The position numbers and the translations under genes are program-made. A stretch of DNA of 64,000 nt from Perognathus longimembris pacificus (lineage: Eukaryota > Chordata > Mammalia > Rodentia > Heteromyidae): contig NC_063161.1 in the NCBI RefSeq assembly GCF_023159225.1, forward strand, positions 6,509,580 to 6,573,579, given 5' to 3'. Shown here piece by piece: positions 11,979 through 22,418 of the stretch (its first letter is position 1; each line of letters opens with the position of its first letter). The notes under the pieces were generated by a model. That model did not search any database. It was not told where the DNA came from and saw only the letters and a program-made list of their open reading frames with translations.

Positions 11979-12055
11979 TTTTGGTACTGGGGATCAAAGG
12001 TAGGGTATTGCACTTGCTAGTCAAGCATTTTCCCACTGAGCTACGTTGTAGTCCA
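11979..12055 (-). repeat. ID-like SINE monomer, antisense
   Basis: 'ttggtactggggatcaaag', 'cttgctagtcaagcatt' and 'cccactgagctacg' are the antisense of a tRNA-derived ID monomer. Confidence 0.6.
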
Positions 12056-12950
12056 AAATCTCTCTGTACTATCCTTAAAGAGATAAGAAAATAACAGCAT
12101 ATCCATAAAACAAGAACAGGATGTTACAAGAACTTCAGAGAGAAAAACAAAAGCTCTTGGAGAGTAAAAACATAATAGCAAAATGAAAAACTCAGTGGTA
12201 AGATTGGGAGATAAAGCAAAGAGACAAAGGTAGGGAAAATATGAGACCAAAAGTAGGAAAATTAGGAAAGTAGTTGAGGAGCTCTTCTGAATAAGAGGAG
12301 ATAGAATGGGAACACTGGCCACTTGCCCTTGTAATCCTAGCTACTTGGGAGGCTGTGATTCTGCCAAACCCAGCCCAGGCAGAGAAGTTCAAGATGTAAC
12401 GTCTCAACCAAGAGCTGGGCCTGTCATCCTAGCTTGTGGCGAGAAACCTAAAGGAGGGGATCACCCAGATGTGCACCCATGCAGGGAGCCAGACACAACC
12501 TTAAAAAAGAGGACTGGAGGCATGACTCTGCATTAGAGCATGAAGCCCAGAGTTCAAACCCAGTACTGAACAAAAAAATAAAAGGAGGGAGAAACTGTAC
12601 AGCCAGAACAAAATAATTAAGTCATTCAAGAAAATGTTGTAAAGCTGAAGGAAAGTTCTTGTTTGATTCAAGACATCTTCTCCCATGACTTCAGTAAATA
12701 AATACAGTCCCCAGGGCACAGCATCAAAATTCTCTGGTGCTTCAAAGACAAAGCAAATGGTAGACAACAGATTAAAAGTAGAATGGTTCCAACAACTCAG
12801 AACAAGAGAACCAATGCAATATGGCTTTCAAAGAAAAGGCTTTCTGGTCCAGAATTCTTTATCAAAACAAGTAATCATTTATCCTCAAAATAGTGTATAA
12901 ACTATAATTTCTTGGTAAGAAAAAATCATTCTATTGTATGCTAAAGCGTG
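12056..12950 (+). mobile_element. LINE-1/HAL1-like remnant, interrupted
   Basis: A-rich sense-strand text like the L1 ORF1 side ('agagaaaaacaaaagctc' near 12140; 'gctttcaaagaaaaggctt' and 'ccagaattctttatc' near 12825-12862). Broken in every frame and split by the SINE cluster at 12306-12585. Confidence 0.4.
12306..12585 (+). repeat. B1-like dimer plus ID-like tail, diverged SINE
   Basis: Two B1-like starts ('cttgtaatcctagctac' near 12330 and 'gggcctgtcatcctagc' near 12417), then an ID-like end ('gactggaggcatgactctgc', 'gttcaaacccagtactg') and an A-rich tail. Confidence 0.55.
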
Positions 12951-13471
12951 GATCTCAGATGGCTTCGACTTCATTATTGGTTATATTTGACCACAAAAGG
13001 AACAAGGTTAATGTCACTCACTGTTGAGTACTTGCAGTTAGTTGTTATTGACTTTGCCGTTACTCCTGAAGATAGAGGAGGCAAAGACTGAGTTACAGCT
13101 TATCAGGCTTCCTACTTTTAATACCAACCCCAAATCCTGGCTGTCAGTAGGAGGGGTTTACACTTCTCCCTCTCTGATAAAGTTTACAGTGATGTAAAAA
13201 TATATTGGGCAGGACTTGGAAGTCAAGATGAATATTGATAATTCTATTTTAGGTTACTTTTATGGTACTATTGATATGCAATATATCTGTAGATTTCCTC
13301 CATTTCCTGATCTGAGTTTTTTTCAATGCTTATTATGAATATTTAACATTTAAAATTCTAAGTAGTTTATATTGAGACATTCTACGTAGGCATTTAGATT
13401 ATAAAATTATTCTAGCTATTACTCTCACTTGTGTGTTACATAAATCCTTCTCTCTAATTTATGCATTTTAG

Positions 13472-14088
13472 TTTCAACTCCTTCTGAGGGAACATCTTCC
13501 TTTTCTACTTTATCCGTATCATCTCCTGATTCAGCCCCTCCAGGAATGTCAGCTCCTTGCTTGCCACCGATTTTGGCCAGGCCTTCCTTCCGGACTGTGT
13601 CTCATCAGAGGTCATCATCTGCCTCCTTTATTAAAGGAGACAAAGCACTCAGGTCTCACCATCATCTCACTCCCAGGAACCCAGTGTCTTCTGATGAGAA
13701 GGAATACAGCAGCCTCAACCTGCAGGAAGTTCTTACAGATGATTCCGACTCTTCTAAAGAGAAGACCAGTCAGATTCCCAGCCACAGTTGGGTTGCGTTT
13801 TCCGACCCCACTGTAGATCATATCCCTTCTATGTCTTCTTTTAGTTTTCAGACAAGCCAGGGCTTGCCTCCGGGGCCCAATGTGAGCAGCTCCATCAGCG
13901 CCCTGCTGAAGGAGGTGAAAAGCGCAGTGGTGAGGCTCCACGATGATCTGAGCGTGGTGATACAAGAGCTCAATGTCATCAGCAGCCATCTGGTAAGCAT
14001 CGGCGGCTGTAGCCCGCAGGCCAGCAAGTCTTCCCAGGACCCCCTGTCTTCTGAGGGGAGCTTAGATCAGACCTGGGCACATCAGTAG
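13472..14088 (+). CDS. Terminal coding exon, C-terminus of an unrecognised protein
   Basis: Starts after acceptor 'tgcattttag' (AG at 13470-13471) in phase 1, matching the exon at 4107-4502, and stays open to TAG at 14086-14088, about 205 codons. The first part is Ser/Pro-rich (VSTPSEGTSSFSTLSVSS...). An acidic Ser patch, LTDDSDSSKEK, lies at about 13733-13765 and resembles a casein-kinase-type site. The last 70 residues hold a leucine/valine/isoleucine heptad-like stretch at about 13885-13995 (ISALLKEVKSAVVRL, then LSVVIQELNVISSHLV), which suggests a short coiled coil or amphipathic helix for oligomerisation or partner binding. The extreme C-terminus is Ser/Gln-rich, ending DQTWAHQ. The internal ATG at 13546 is not a likely start, because the frame is open and spliced upstream. 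Role and family are unknown to me. Confidence 0.82.
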
Positions 14089-14700
14089 CCATTTTCATAG
14101 ACCCTGTATAGGCCCACAAGCTCACATTTATAGGTTCTCCTTACTATGGAGGAAAAACAGGTGATGGTTTCATTGTTGTTCCTTGTCAGGTTTCTTAAGT
14201 ATCTTTCAAATCAATAGAGTCATGTGGGTAGTGTTATGTTTTTTAATCACCTTTGATAATTTCAGATTTAGATATTAGTTTATTTGACACAAGAGAAGTT
14301 TCATTCTTCCACGCTCTGTACTTCACCTCAAAATGATCAAAGCACTTAATGAAAGTTGTGTTGACTTCAAACTGCAAAGAGGCCGTTTGAGAGCTCTTGA
14401 GCACCAGCAGTCAGAAGGCTTCATCGCAACGGGCCTCAGCCTGACCTAGGAGTCTGGGTGTTTCACGCATTCTCTTGCATGTTTCAGGGCTGCAAACAAA
14501 AAACAAGCAGTCTTTTCAGGGCACAGGGTGTTGGGAGTTCAGTTGAAACAAGCAGGACACAGGACAGGTGTTTCCATTGTTCCTGTACATTGCAGAGTCA
14601 CGTCAGCTGCCTTCCTTTTTTCTTTCAGAAAACAGATTTGATATTTTTTCCATCTTATGTGTATCTTTTAATTCATTAAAACAGCCTTTGAAATAGAAAT
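14089..14700 (+). other. 3'UTR of the terminal exon, with ATTAAA signal
   Basis: AT-rich sequence after the stop codon without recognisable repeats. A variant poly(A) signal, ATTAAA, lies at 14675-14680. I see no canonical AATAAA between the stop codon and this point, so cleavage shortly after about 14695 is inferred, not proved. Confidence 0.5.
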
Positions 14701-14904
14701 GCCTCCATTGTTTATGGACAAATTTAGAGCACAAAATGGCACGCTACAGCTTACAGTCCAAATGGTGAGTCTGGGGAATGGAGCAGGGCGGGGGTGGGGA
14801 AGGCAAGAAAGCTGTTTCAAGTAATATCCACTGATGGCAGCTCCAATGGGTGGGCACGGTGGAGGTGAAATGAGATAGGGACTCACTGATGGACTGAAAA
14901 AAAT
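14701..14904. other. Unassigned flank downstream of the 3'UTR
   Basis: Mixed-composition sequence with no repeat or gene I can identify. Confidence 0.4.
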
Positions 14905-15220
14905 ATGAGTGCGGGAGGAGAAACTGAGTCAAGGATGAATTCAAGGGCCTGGGCTGAGCGACTGAAATCCACTGAGCTGAGGAAGGCTGCAGGTAGAGAA
15001 CGTGTTGAGTTTTCTCTGGGTTTACTAAATCTCCAGTGTCTGCTAAATAACCAAGAAAATGTGTTAGTTAAGTATCTGGGTATGAAAGCTGAGTTTGAGA
15101 GATCTAAACTGGAATGGAGGTTGGACGTTAGTATTTGTTGTTAAAGTCACCAAAGAAATGAGTATGATAGATGAGAGAAACTGAAGGCCTCAGCCCTTGG
15201 CTGTTACAACTACAGACATC
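14905..15220 (+). repeat. Ancient mammalian interspersed repeat, copy 1
   Basis: Text such as 'caaggatgaattcaaggg', 'cctgggctgagcgactg', 'tgagctgaggaaggctgc' and 'gagaaactgaaggcctc' follows an old repeat common to placental mammals, whose name I cannot recall with certainty. The middle part is repeated at 15390-15535. Confidence 0.45.
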
Positions 15221-15328
15221 AGGAAGCTACTGAAGAGCCAGGAAGTTAAGGCAGCAGCTAATAACACTGTGGGGCTTTGGGGATCCAAGAGTACACAGTA
15301 AACATTCAATGTCCAGATGCCTCCTACC

Positions 15329-15331
15329 TAC

Positions 15332-15387
<56 letters not shown>
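15329..15387. repeat. (CA)n microsatellite
   Basis: About 28 uninterrupted CA units between two copies of the same old repeat. Confidence 0.95.
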
Positions 15388-15389
<2 letters not shown>

Positions 15390-15535
15390 TCACTGAGCTG
15401 TAGTGAACATTTTGAGTTCATTTTGGATCTGTTAAATAACCAAAAAGACATGTGAAGCCTAAGTATCTGAGTATAAAAGCTGAGTCTGAGAGGTCTACAC
15501 CGGAGTGGAGATACACATGCAGGAATATTTTGCCC
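15390..15535 (+). repeat. Ancient mammalian interspersed repeat, copy 2 (partial)
   Basis: 'cactgagctg', 'ttaaataaccaa', 'taagtatctgagtat', 'aaagctgagtctgagagg' and 'ggagtggagat' match the middle of copy 1 (14965-15125) in order, with substitutions. Either a local duplication or two separate insertions. The flank 15536-15911 holds nothing I recognise. Confidence 0.45.
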
Positions 15536-15911
15536 AGTCATTTGAAAGTAAATTGCAGATCTCATGCTTCACCACCAAATACTTCAACACAGCACATGAA
15601 TTTATGGCAAATAGTTTCCAGCCTACCTTCTGGTTAACTAATTCTCCCTCCAATCGTGTGTAGTTCACTGTTAAATTATCCCAGAAGGTTTTAAATTCTG
15701 TTATTCTGGTTTTCATTTCTAGAATTCTACATGGCTCTTTTAAAATCTGTATTGATTTTCCTAGGTAAATTTTCTTGCAGATACTTTCAAACATATCTAT
15801 ACTAAGAACAACTGAGTAGCAAGTCAGTACTGATAGCAAATCAATATAGAATTCTTACTAATAAGAATAGCAAGTGAACTAGAGATTATTCTGTCAAGAA
15901 TAGTTTACTCT

Positions 15912-15998
15912 AGGGGGCTGGGAATGTGGCTTAGTGGTAGAGTGCTTGCCTAGCATGCGTGAAGCCCTGAGTTCAATTCCTCAGCACCCCATACCATG
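15912..15998 (+). repeat. ID-type SINE monomer (no Geo half)
   Basis: 'gggggctgggaatgtggc', 'agtggtagagtgcttgcc' (A box) and 'gagttcaattcctcagc' (B box) form a complete ID-like monomer. The Geo half is absent; unique sequence follows. Confidence 0.75.
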
Positions 15999-16039
15999 GA
16001 ATCCCTTTTAAGAGATATAATTTGGTGAGTAGTATATTC

Positions 16040-16660
16040 ACCAAGTTCAGCAGCCATCATTACTAATTCTAGAACATTATCCTCACCAGGAAAAGATAAT
16101 CCATACAGCTATTCCCCCTCCAAGTCTATGCGAACCACAAATTCACTGTCTGTCTCCACAATGTGTCATGTAAGTGTAGCCATATATGGCCTTTTATGTC
16201 TGGTGTCTTTCATTCTGCATCATAATGTTAGCACTCATCATGTTGTAGCACTCCATCAGAACTTCATTTCCTTTTATAGTTGCATACCACCCATCATGCA
16301 GATACACACTGCCATTAGCTGTCCACCAGCTGGGGGACATTTCCTATGGGGAGTAGCACTGCTGGGGACATTTATGCGAACATGCGTCTTCCATCTTCCT
16401 AGGAGTGGATTTCTGGGTCCGGAAGTAACAGTTTTATCCCTCCACCCCCTTTTTTTAATGACCTTACATTGCTATGGGGGAAGATTTCATTATTACATCT
16501 CTACACACTGTTTACGATGTATTCAGAAAGTAACTCATATTTAACTTTTTGGAGAACTACCAGATTCCTTTTCAAGGTGGCTGTACCATTTTTAGCTCCA
16601 AGACATATTTCAATTCCTGTCATGTAAAAGGGTTGGATTACATTTCCTAATTTCTAAGCA
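16040..16660 (-). mobile_element. Old LINE-1 (L1M) 3'-side fragment, antisense
   Basis: Read on the + strand, 'atggccttttatgtctgg', 'gtagcactccatcagaac', 'cctaggagtggatttctgg' and 'aaggtggctgtaccat' are in the order of the antisense of the L1 ORF2 end and 3' region found throughout placental genomes. About 16430-16530 is inserted or unalignable. No open frame remains. Confidence 0.65.
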
Positions 16661-17090
16661 TACTGCATCCTTTGATAAACAAACACAAAATCTTCATAGG
16701 TCTATTTTTTGCTATTATCTCTGCTCATGATGTTACATTTCCTAGTGAGTCCAATTATGTGCTTGCTGGTCATGAGACTTGAGAAACTCCTATATGAATG
16801 ACTTAAGAACTTGTTCTTTGTTTCTGCCAAGTACCAGTATACTACCACCCAGACTAAGTCGAGATCCTGGCCTAAAGTTCTTCAGAACATTCCAGGCTGA
16901 AAGCCCTTAGCAGGAATGGCTCACTTCCAGTCACCCGCTTGATAGCATCCCATACAGCCATGCGGCTGACTTCCTGCCTGTGCAAGAGAGATTTTACTTC
17001 CTTTCATCCTTCACCATCCAGATGGGCACTGGGGCTTGTTAGGCTCCTCAAATGCTTTTAGCGAAGAGTGGCTTGTGTTGTTCTTTTTCT

Positions 17091-17092
<2 letters not shown>
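16661..17092. other. Unassigned, AT-rich
   Basis: No gene or repeat recognised. It leads into a CT/GT microsatellite. Confidence 0.4.

Positions 17093-17161
<69 letters not shown>
17089..17161. repeat. (TC)n(TG)n compound microsatellite at a SINE tail
   Basis: A short TC run followed by about 28 TG units, ending exactly where the antisense Geo SINE begins ('tttctgctggtcctgggg'). Confidence 0.93.
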
Positions 17162-17163
<2 letters not shown>

Positions 17164-17350
17164 CTGCTGGTCCTGGGGCTTGAACTCAGGGCCTAGGCTC
17201 TGTCCCTGAGCTTTTCTTTGCTCAAAGCTAGCACGCTACCACTTGAGCCACAGCGCCACTTCCAGCCTTTTCTGTTTATGTGGTACTAAGGAATGGAGCC
17301 CAGGGCTTCGTGTATGCTAGGCAAGCACTCTACCACTAAGCCACATTCTC
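17162..17350 (-). repeat. IDL-Geo SINE, antisense
   Basis: Antisense Geo ('ggtcctggggcttgaactc', 'gctaccacttgagccacag') then antisense ID ('gtggtactaaggaatgg', 'ctaggcaagcactctacc', 'agccacattctcacc'). Confidence 0.87.
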
Positions 17351-18763
17351 ACCTCCTATTTCCATGTTTTTGAGAACTAACAGTTGTGTGCTGGGTCCTG
17401 AGACACAGGAGAAGTGCAAGTAGACCCGGGGAATGTCCCTACCACTAGGCTCCAGTTCTGGTCTCACATTGTCCCTCAAAATGCACACGTTTGGTTCTGA
17501 GGACACTGGGATTTGGCCTGGAAGGAATTTGGGGAAAGCTTAAGGAACCGACTTTGAGCTGCATTCTGAATCACTGGGTTAGTGCAATAAATGTACAGAT
17601 GTCCTGTTGGGCAAATAAAGCACTTCCTGAATTAAGACAAAGTGCTAAAGAAGGGAGACATCCTTTGCCAGCCTGCTTCGTCTGGAATGTCTCCATTAGA
17701 TTCTTAGGTGGTAGAAGGACATAGGGTCTCCTTTTTCTTCTTAGTTGTATGTCACTAAGAATAGAGAATGAGAAGTTAATCCAAGACACAGCTCCTCCCC
17801 CCAGTCTTCCACCTCCCCCAAAGGTGCTGTGTCAGGGATCTGGGGCACTCAGAGAACCCCACACATTATAAGGGTAACAGAAACTACCCCTCTGGGGAAC
17901 CACTTCACTCATTGGTTATGAAGCCCATAGTCACTTTAGATTTAACTAGGTTTTACATAGCTCATATGTTTTAATGCAACCATTTGTTAATTCATGTAAT
18001 TAAAAGCACTTATTTGAGTTTCTATTTAGCCAACCCTATTAAATGAGTAGAACAAACTTGGCTTAAATTAAGAGTGGGTATATTCTGATTGACTTTGCAA
18101 TTAGTGCAGATTAAAAATACTTCATTAGATGTTATTCTCCTAAGTATTTTAGTTTGAACTGGAGGATCCTATTGTAAGGCAGTTATAAAAACATTTTACC
18201 GTTTACTTACTGTCACATTACTCATGTACTCATATTTTAAATATTTATGAAGCACCCTTTTTGAGAAAGCAATTTTCCAGCCATCAGGGGCACTGGGATG
18301 AGCAAGATAAATGTGCTCTGTCTCCGCTGCCACTCAGTGGCGAGGCAGAGCGAGGGAGGGGTCACTGTGGTGCCACACCAGGGGGACACAGGATAGGGGG
18401 GCAAAACCTGGTAAAGAGCTCCAGCTCGCTCTGAGTAGAGCCATGGAATGAATGCTGCCTGGGGAGAAAAGTCCATATGGAATCCTGGCCGATAATCAGG
18501 AGGGAGCCACGCAGGAAGTTTGGGAGGAGAGAGAACGTGGCGAGTGGAGAGGATAGCAGGTCCAGTGGAATCCAGGGAACAGGGGAGTTTGACCCTGAGC
18601 AACCTGAGCGCTTCGGCCTCCCACATTATGCAGGGACGCTGCAGGGAAGGGGAGGTGGCCTTTACAGACACCATAAAAGAAAAAGTCGGAGTGACAAGTA
18701 AATGGATCATGCCAGAAGAATGGAGATGAAAGGTTTTTAAGATTCACTCACAAATTGATTTTT
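17351..18763. other. Unassigned stretch
   Basis: No exon or repeat that I can support. The frames open across 18237-18710 on both strands lack splice context and look like chance frames. Confidence 0.4.
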
Positions 18764-18880
18764 TTTCTTATTTATTGTCAAAATGATATACAGAGAGGTT
18801 ACAGTTTCATACGTTAGGCCTTGGGTACATTTCTTGTACTGTTTGTTACCTCCTCCCTCATTCCCCCCTCCCTCACAAAT
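18764..18880 (-). repeat. Unnamed retroposon 3' end, copy 3 (antisense, truncated)
   Basis: On the minus strand it ends with 'aaatgtacccaaggccta', 'actgtaacctctctgtat' and 'ttttgacaataaataag', the same ending as the copies at 1736-2138 and 3228-3537. The 5' part is missing, as expected of a truncated retroposon. Confidence 0.55.
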
Positions 18881-18916
18881 TGATTTTTAAAAGAGAGAGA
18901 CTTTTAAAACTTTTTG

Positions 18917-19116
18917 AGGGGCTGGGAATGTGACCTAGTGGCAAGAGTGCTTGCCTAGCATGCATGAAGTCCTGGGTTCCATTCCCCAGCACCACATATA
19001 CAGAAAAGGCTTGAAGTGGCGCTGTGGCTCAAGTGGTAGAGTCCTAGCCTTGAGTAAAAAGAAGCCGGGGACAGTGCTCAGGCCCTGAGTTCAAGCCCCA
19101 GGAGTTGCAAAAAAAA
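18917..19116 (+). repeat. IDL-Geo SINE
   Basis: Complete copy: 'ggggctgggaatgtgacc', 'accacatatacagaaaa', 'gtggctcaagtggtagag', 'ggacagtgctcaggccc', then an A run. Flanked by 'tttttgag' on both sides, which may be the target duplication. Confidence 0.88.
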
Positions 19117-19920
19117 ATTTTTTTTTTGAGACGTAGGCATCTCACATTCTCACGAGATGACCTTGTTGTTACAGTGGTGTCTCCCACAGTACACAAGGAG
19201 CCCCTTCCCTTGTGTGCTTGTGTGTCCTCACTTTAGAGAGATGGGGAGCGCCCAGAACGGCTCAGTAGATCCGTTGCATGTTCGGTATTCTGAAGACTGT
19301 TTTCAGTAGGCTTTCCTTTATGTTTCCTAGAGTGGATTCTGAGGTAGGATGAAAGGGTTCCGAGATGGGGAATTGCGAGATTGTTATTTCTTGCAGAACA
19401 CCAAGTAATTTGAGGAGGCCAAGCACATTATTGTTATGACAGAATAGATGTGCCACCTTTTATCAGCAGGCAGGCTTAGGAAGAGTAAATTAGCTCAGAA
19501 GAAACTCAGTGTTCAAGATGATTTTGTTTGGTAATTTTGAATTCTGCTTTCTCACTGATGGTGCAGAAAGTTCTCAAAGATATGGTAATTATTGCAGAAA
19601 TATGGCTTCAGGCATTTGCAGCTATTCAAACAGTAAAATTCCATTATAAAACATCACAACCTATGTGTTCAATTATGCTGTGGTTGAGAACTTGTCTCCC
19701 GTACTGTATATTACATATTTCTCTCCTAGAGTCCTCTAGATGGAGGAGGAAGTAACCCAGAATTTGGGCTGCAGAGGTAAAAATAATACCACCACCACTG
19801 TGTCCATCTGACAGATGCCAGCTGGCAAGGCTAAACCAAGGCCACACCCAGGCACTTTGTCCACATGACAGATGCCAGCTGAACTAGAAGCCTTGTTCTT
19901 GCTAGGCAGAGTCTCTACCA
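19117..19920. other. Unassigned, with a 24-bp direct repeat
   Basis: No gene recognised. 19801-19824 and 19858-19881 are near-identical (22 of 24 bases by eye; core 'gacagatgccagctg'), a small local tandem duplication with a 57-bp period. Confidence 0.5.

Positions 19921-19978
<58 letters not shown>
19921..19978. repeat. (CA)n microsatellite
   Basis: About 28 CA units directly next to an antisense B1-like SINE. Confidence 0.95.
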
Positions 19979-19980
<2 letters not shown>

Positions 19981-20083
19981 GTTTTCCACATTCTTTGGCC
20001 TGGGCTGGCCTTGGGTGTCAGTCCTCCTACCTCTGCCTTCCCAAGGAGCTGGGGGTACAGATGTGAGCCACCACACCTGGTTT
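19979..20083 (-). repeat. B1-like SINE monomer, antisense
   Basis: 'ggcctgggctggccttgg', 'ctgccttcccaaggagctgg' and 'gatgtgagccaccacacc' are the antisense of a B1 monomer. Confidence 0.75.
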
Positions 20084-22189
20084 CCAGTCTGTGTTTTAAA
20101 GTTGTGCTAGTGATTGTTATTCACAAAGGCTTCTCTGAACCTGAGTCCAGCAGGATGGACTGCATGTGGCACAGCTGGAGTCTAGGTAGCATCTACCTGG
20201 AGTAGGAAATGCCTTCTCTAGAGCAGTCTGGAAAGTTCAGCTATACAAAGCTAGGACAATCAGCACCATTAGAATAAGAGAAGTGGATTCCCAAAGGGGG
20301 ACAGACAGGGCCTCCCAGGTGAAGGGGGCAGAGCTGCCTTGGTCATGTCTACTTTTGTCACCACGAAGGTGATGCAGGAGTTTCTGACTCCAAGGACCAG
20401 GGAACCTTTCCCATTGGAAAGGAACGTGTGCCACTGCTAGGCATTCAGCATGAAGCCTGCCCTGTCCCCATGCTGTGTTCTCACAGGGAGGATAGAACAT
20501 TCCACCGTCAACACAGTGAATGGCTGACTGGTGCCATGTGCCAGCCCTGGGGTGGCCCAGGGCATCTCCTCTGCTAGGTGACTGTGAGGGGTTCCATTGG
20601 GAGCGCTTGGGCAGACTTGGAGGAGGCAAGTTCACCATCTGACTCCGTGAGGTGTGGCTTCCTGGCAATGACCAGCACAGGCAGCTCCAGGCCTGGGTGA
20701 CAGCTGACACACTCAGCAGCCACCCAGGAGCTAGCACGGGCCGTGGGCACCTTGCCCCGAGGGAGAGGGATCTGTAGGGCACATTGAGCAGAACAGCGGG
20801 TGCTGGCTGGGTGTACACAGTCCTTTGCCTGCCTCTGGGGCTGGATGTTAGCAAGGCAAAGCTGGCTAGAGGAGCAGCTAGGAGATTGCCTGCTCTGAGC
20901 TTTGTGCCATCCTAAAAAGGGCACCCAGCTGCTAAGTAGCAAAGCAAGGACTGCCAATAAGAGCCCACCCTGTGCCTCGGGAAGACCCCTCAGAATTGCT
21001 CAGCTGGAGGGGAGGGCCCAGTGAGAAACCACCCCACTTCTGCTACATTGGGCAATGGCTTACACTCGCCACACATTTTCTGTTTTAAGTCCCACCACAA
21101 ATCAAGGGCTCGTCTTCCTGCGGGTTTGGCAGTGGCCCTGCAGCTCTGGATTCTGCCATGGGCCTCTCGTTTCCCCATAGAAGGGCAGCAGGGTCGAAGC
21201 TCTGGTGGCCTGCCCCGCCCCTCAGCGCCTCCTTCCTTCCCCGTCTCTTCCATGCGCCTGGCCATCCCCTAGCTTCACAGTCTAACTCCTTCCCTGCGCC
21301 ACACACTGCACACGGGCACGAGTCTGCCCCTGCACCGGTAGCGTGGCCTCAGGGAAGCTGCAGGCATTCGGGGTTGAGAGAGCAAGGAGGGAAGTTGATG
21401 GCGAGAGAGAAGTGTGCCCAGAAAACTAGGGCTCTGTAGAGTGGAAAAGAGGGTTGAGAGGCGGGAATGAGTCAAGATGAGCTCCAGCCTTCTCATCTAA
21501 GAATAATCACCGAGGAGCCTTAAATACTAACCACGTCCCTGGCCTCTCCGACCCTCTGGGCAACTCTGCCAGGAAGGTACTGATAGCACTGCGTTACCCA
21601 CAAGACAGGATGAGAACTGTCTCACAGACTGCCAGAGGCTCCCAGCCAGCCCTTGCCCTTAACCCTGGCAGGCCTTGCGTGGAGCCCTCCCCACCCCCCA
21701 AAGACAGTCATACAGCCAGGCACCAGGCCCAGGGAGAGGCCAGACGCGCCTTCCACGAACCTCGTCACCTCATCGCACCTGGCTTCCTCGCTGGCCCGGG
21801 TTTCCAAAGCATGGCCTGCCTCCGCATAGCCACTTCCTCAGCCTCCCTCCCTCCATGCGAGGACCCAAATTAGGAGGCCAGGCCGGGGTTACAGTGCTTT
21901 AAGAGCTGGTTTGGAAATGAAGAGACTGTCCCAATTTCTCTCTTTCCCACCTAATTAAACCTGGGGGATGTGGTGTAACGCCACATGCGGTTTGATTTTA
22001 ATTGGGGACTGCCCACACTGGTTCCTGTGGCAGCCAGAACCTGCCCTGCTGGGGCTCGGCTCTAGAGCATGTGATGTGTTCATGAAAAACACAGAGCAGC
22101 CCTGAAATAGCCAACAGACCCAAGGAATCCAGTTACATAAAGCAGTGCTATGTTCATACTTGTTCTTTAAAATAGAGCGGGGAGCTGCC
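20084..22189. other. Unassigned GC-rich DNA, start of the GC-rich domain
   Basis: Composition rises clearly from about 20.2 kb. Long frames on both strands are expected from the high GC and have no splice or homology support. The block 21940-22060, with 'ctaattaaacctggggg' and 'ttgattttaattgggg', is unique-looking and could be a conserved non-coding element. Confidence 0.35.
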
Positions 22190-22418
22190 AGGGGCAGCTG
22201 TAATCCTGTCATCCTAGCTATTCAGGTGGCTGAGATCTGAGGATCACAGTTCAAAACCAGCCTGGGCAGGAAAGTCTGGGACAGTCCTATCTCAAATTAA
22301 CCACCAAAAAGCTGGAAGTCGAGCTGTGGCTCACGTGGTAAAGTGCTAGCCTTGAGCAGACAAGCTCAGGGACAGCACCCAGGCCCTGAGTTCAAGTCCC
22401 AAGACCACCACAAAAAAA
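22190..22418 (+). repeat. B1-like/Geo composite SINE
   Basis: 'gtaatcctgtcatcctagc', 'ggtggctgagatctgagg', 'ctcaaattaaccacc', 'gtggctcacgtggtaaag', 'gccctgagttcaagtccc', then an A run. Complete. Confidence 0.85.

Larger units (their letters stand above)
4503..13471 (+). other. Intron between the two coding exons
   Basis: A 9-kb intron with donor 'gtgagt' and acceptor 'tgcattttag', phase 1. It is AT-rich and filled with SINEs, LINE-1 remnants, a MER5-like DNA transposon and a (TG)n array, listed separately. I see nothing recognisable in 4503-4900, 5346-6660, 7871-7985, 8166-9326, 9492-10115, 10786-11536 and 12951-13460. Confidence 0.75.

Noticed and set aside
18237..18710. 157-codon minus-strand frame
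   Set aside because: No splice context, and shorter frames on the other strand overlap it. The sequence resembles degraded interspersed DNA.
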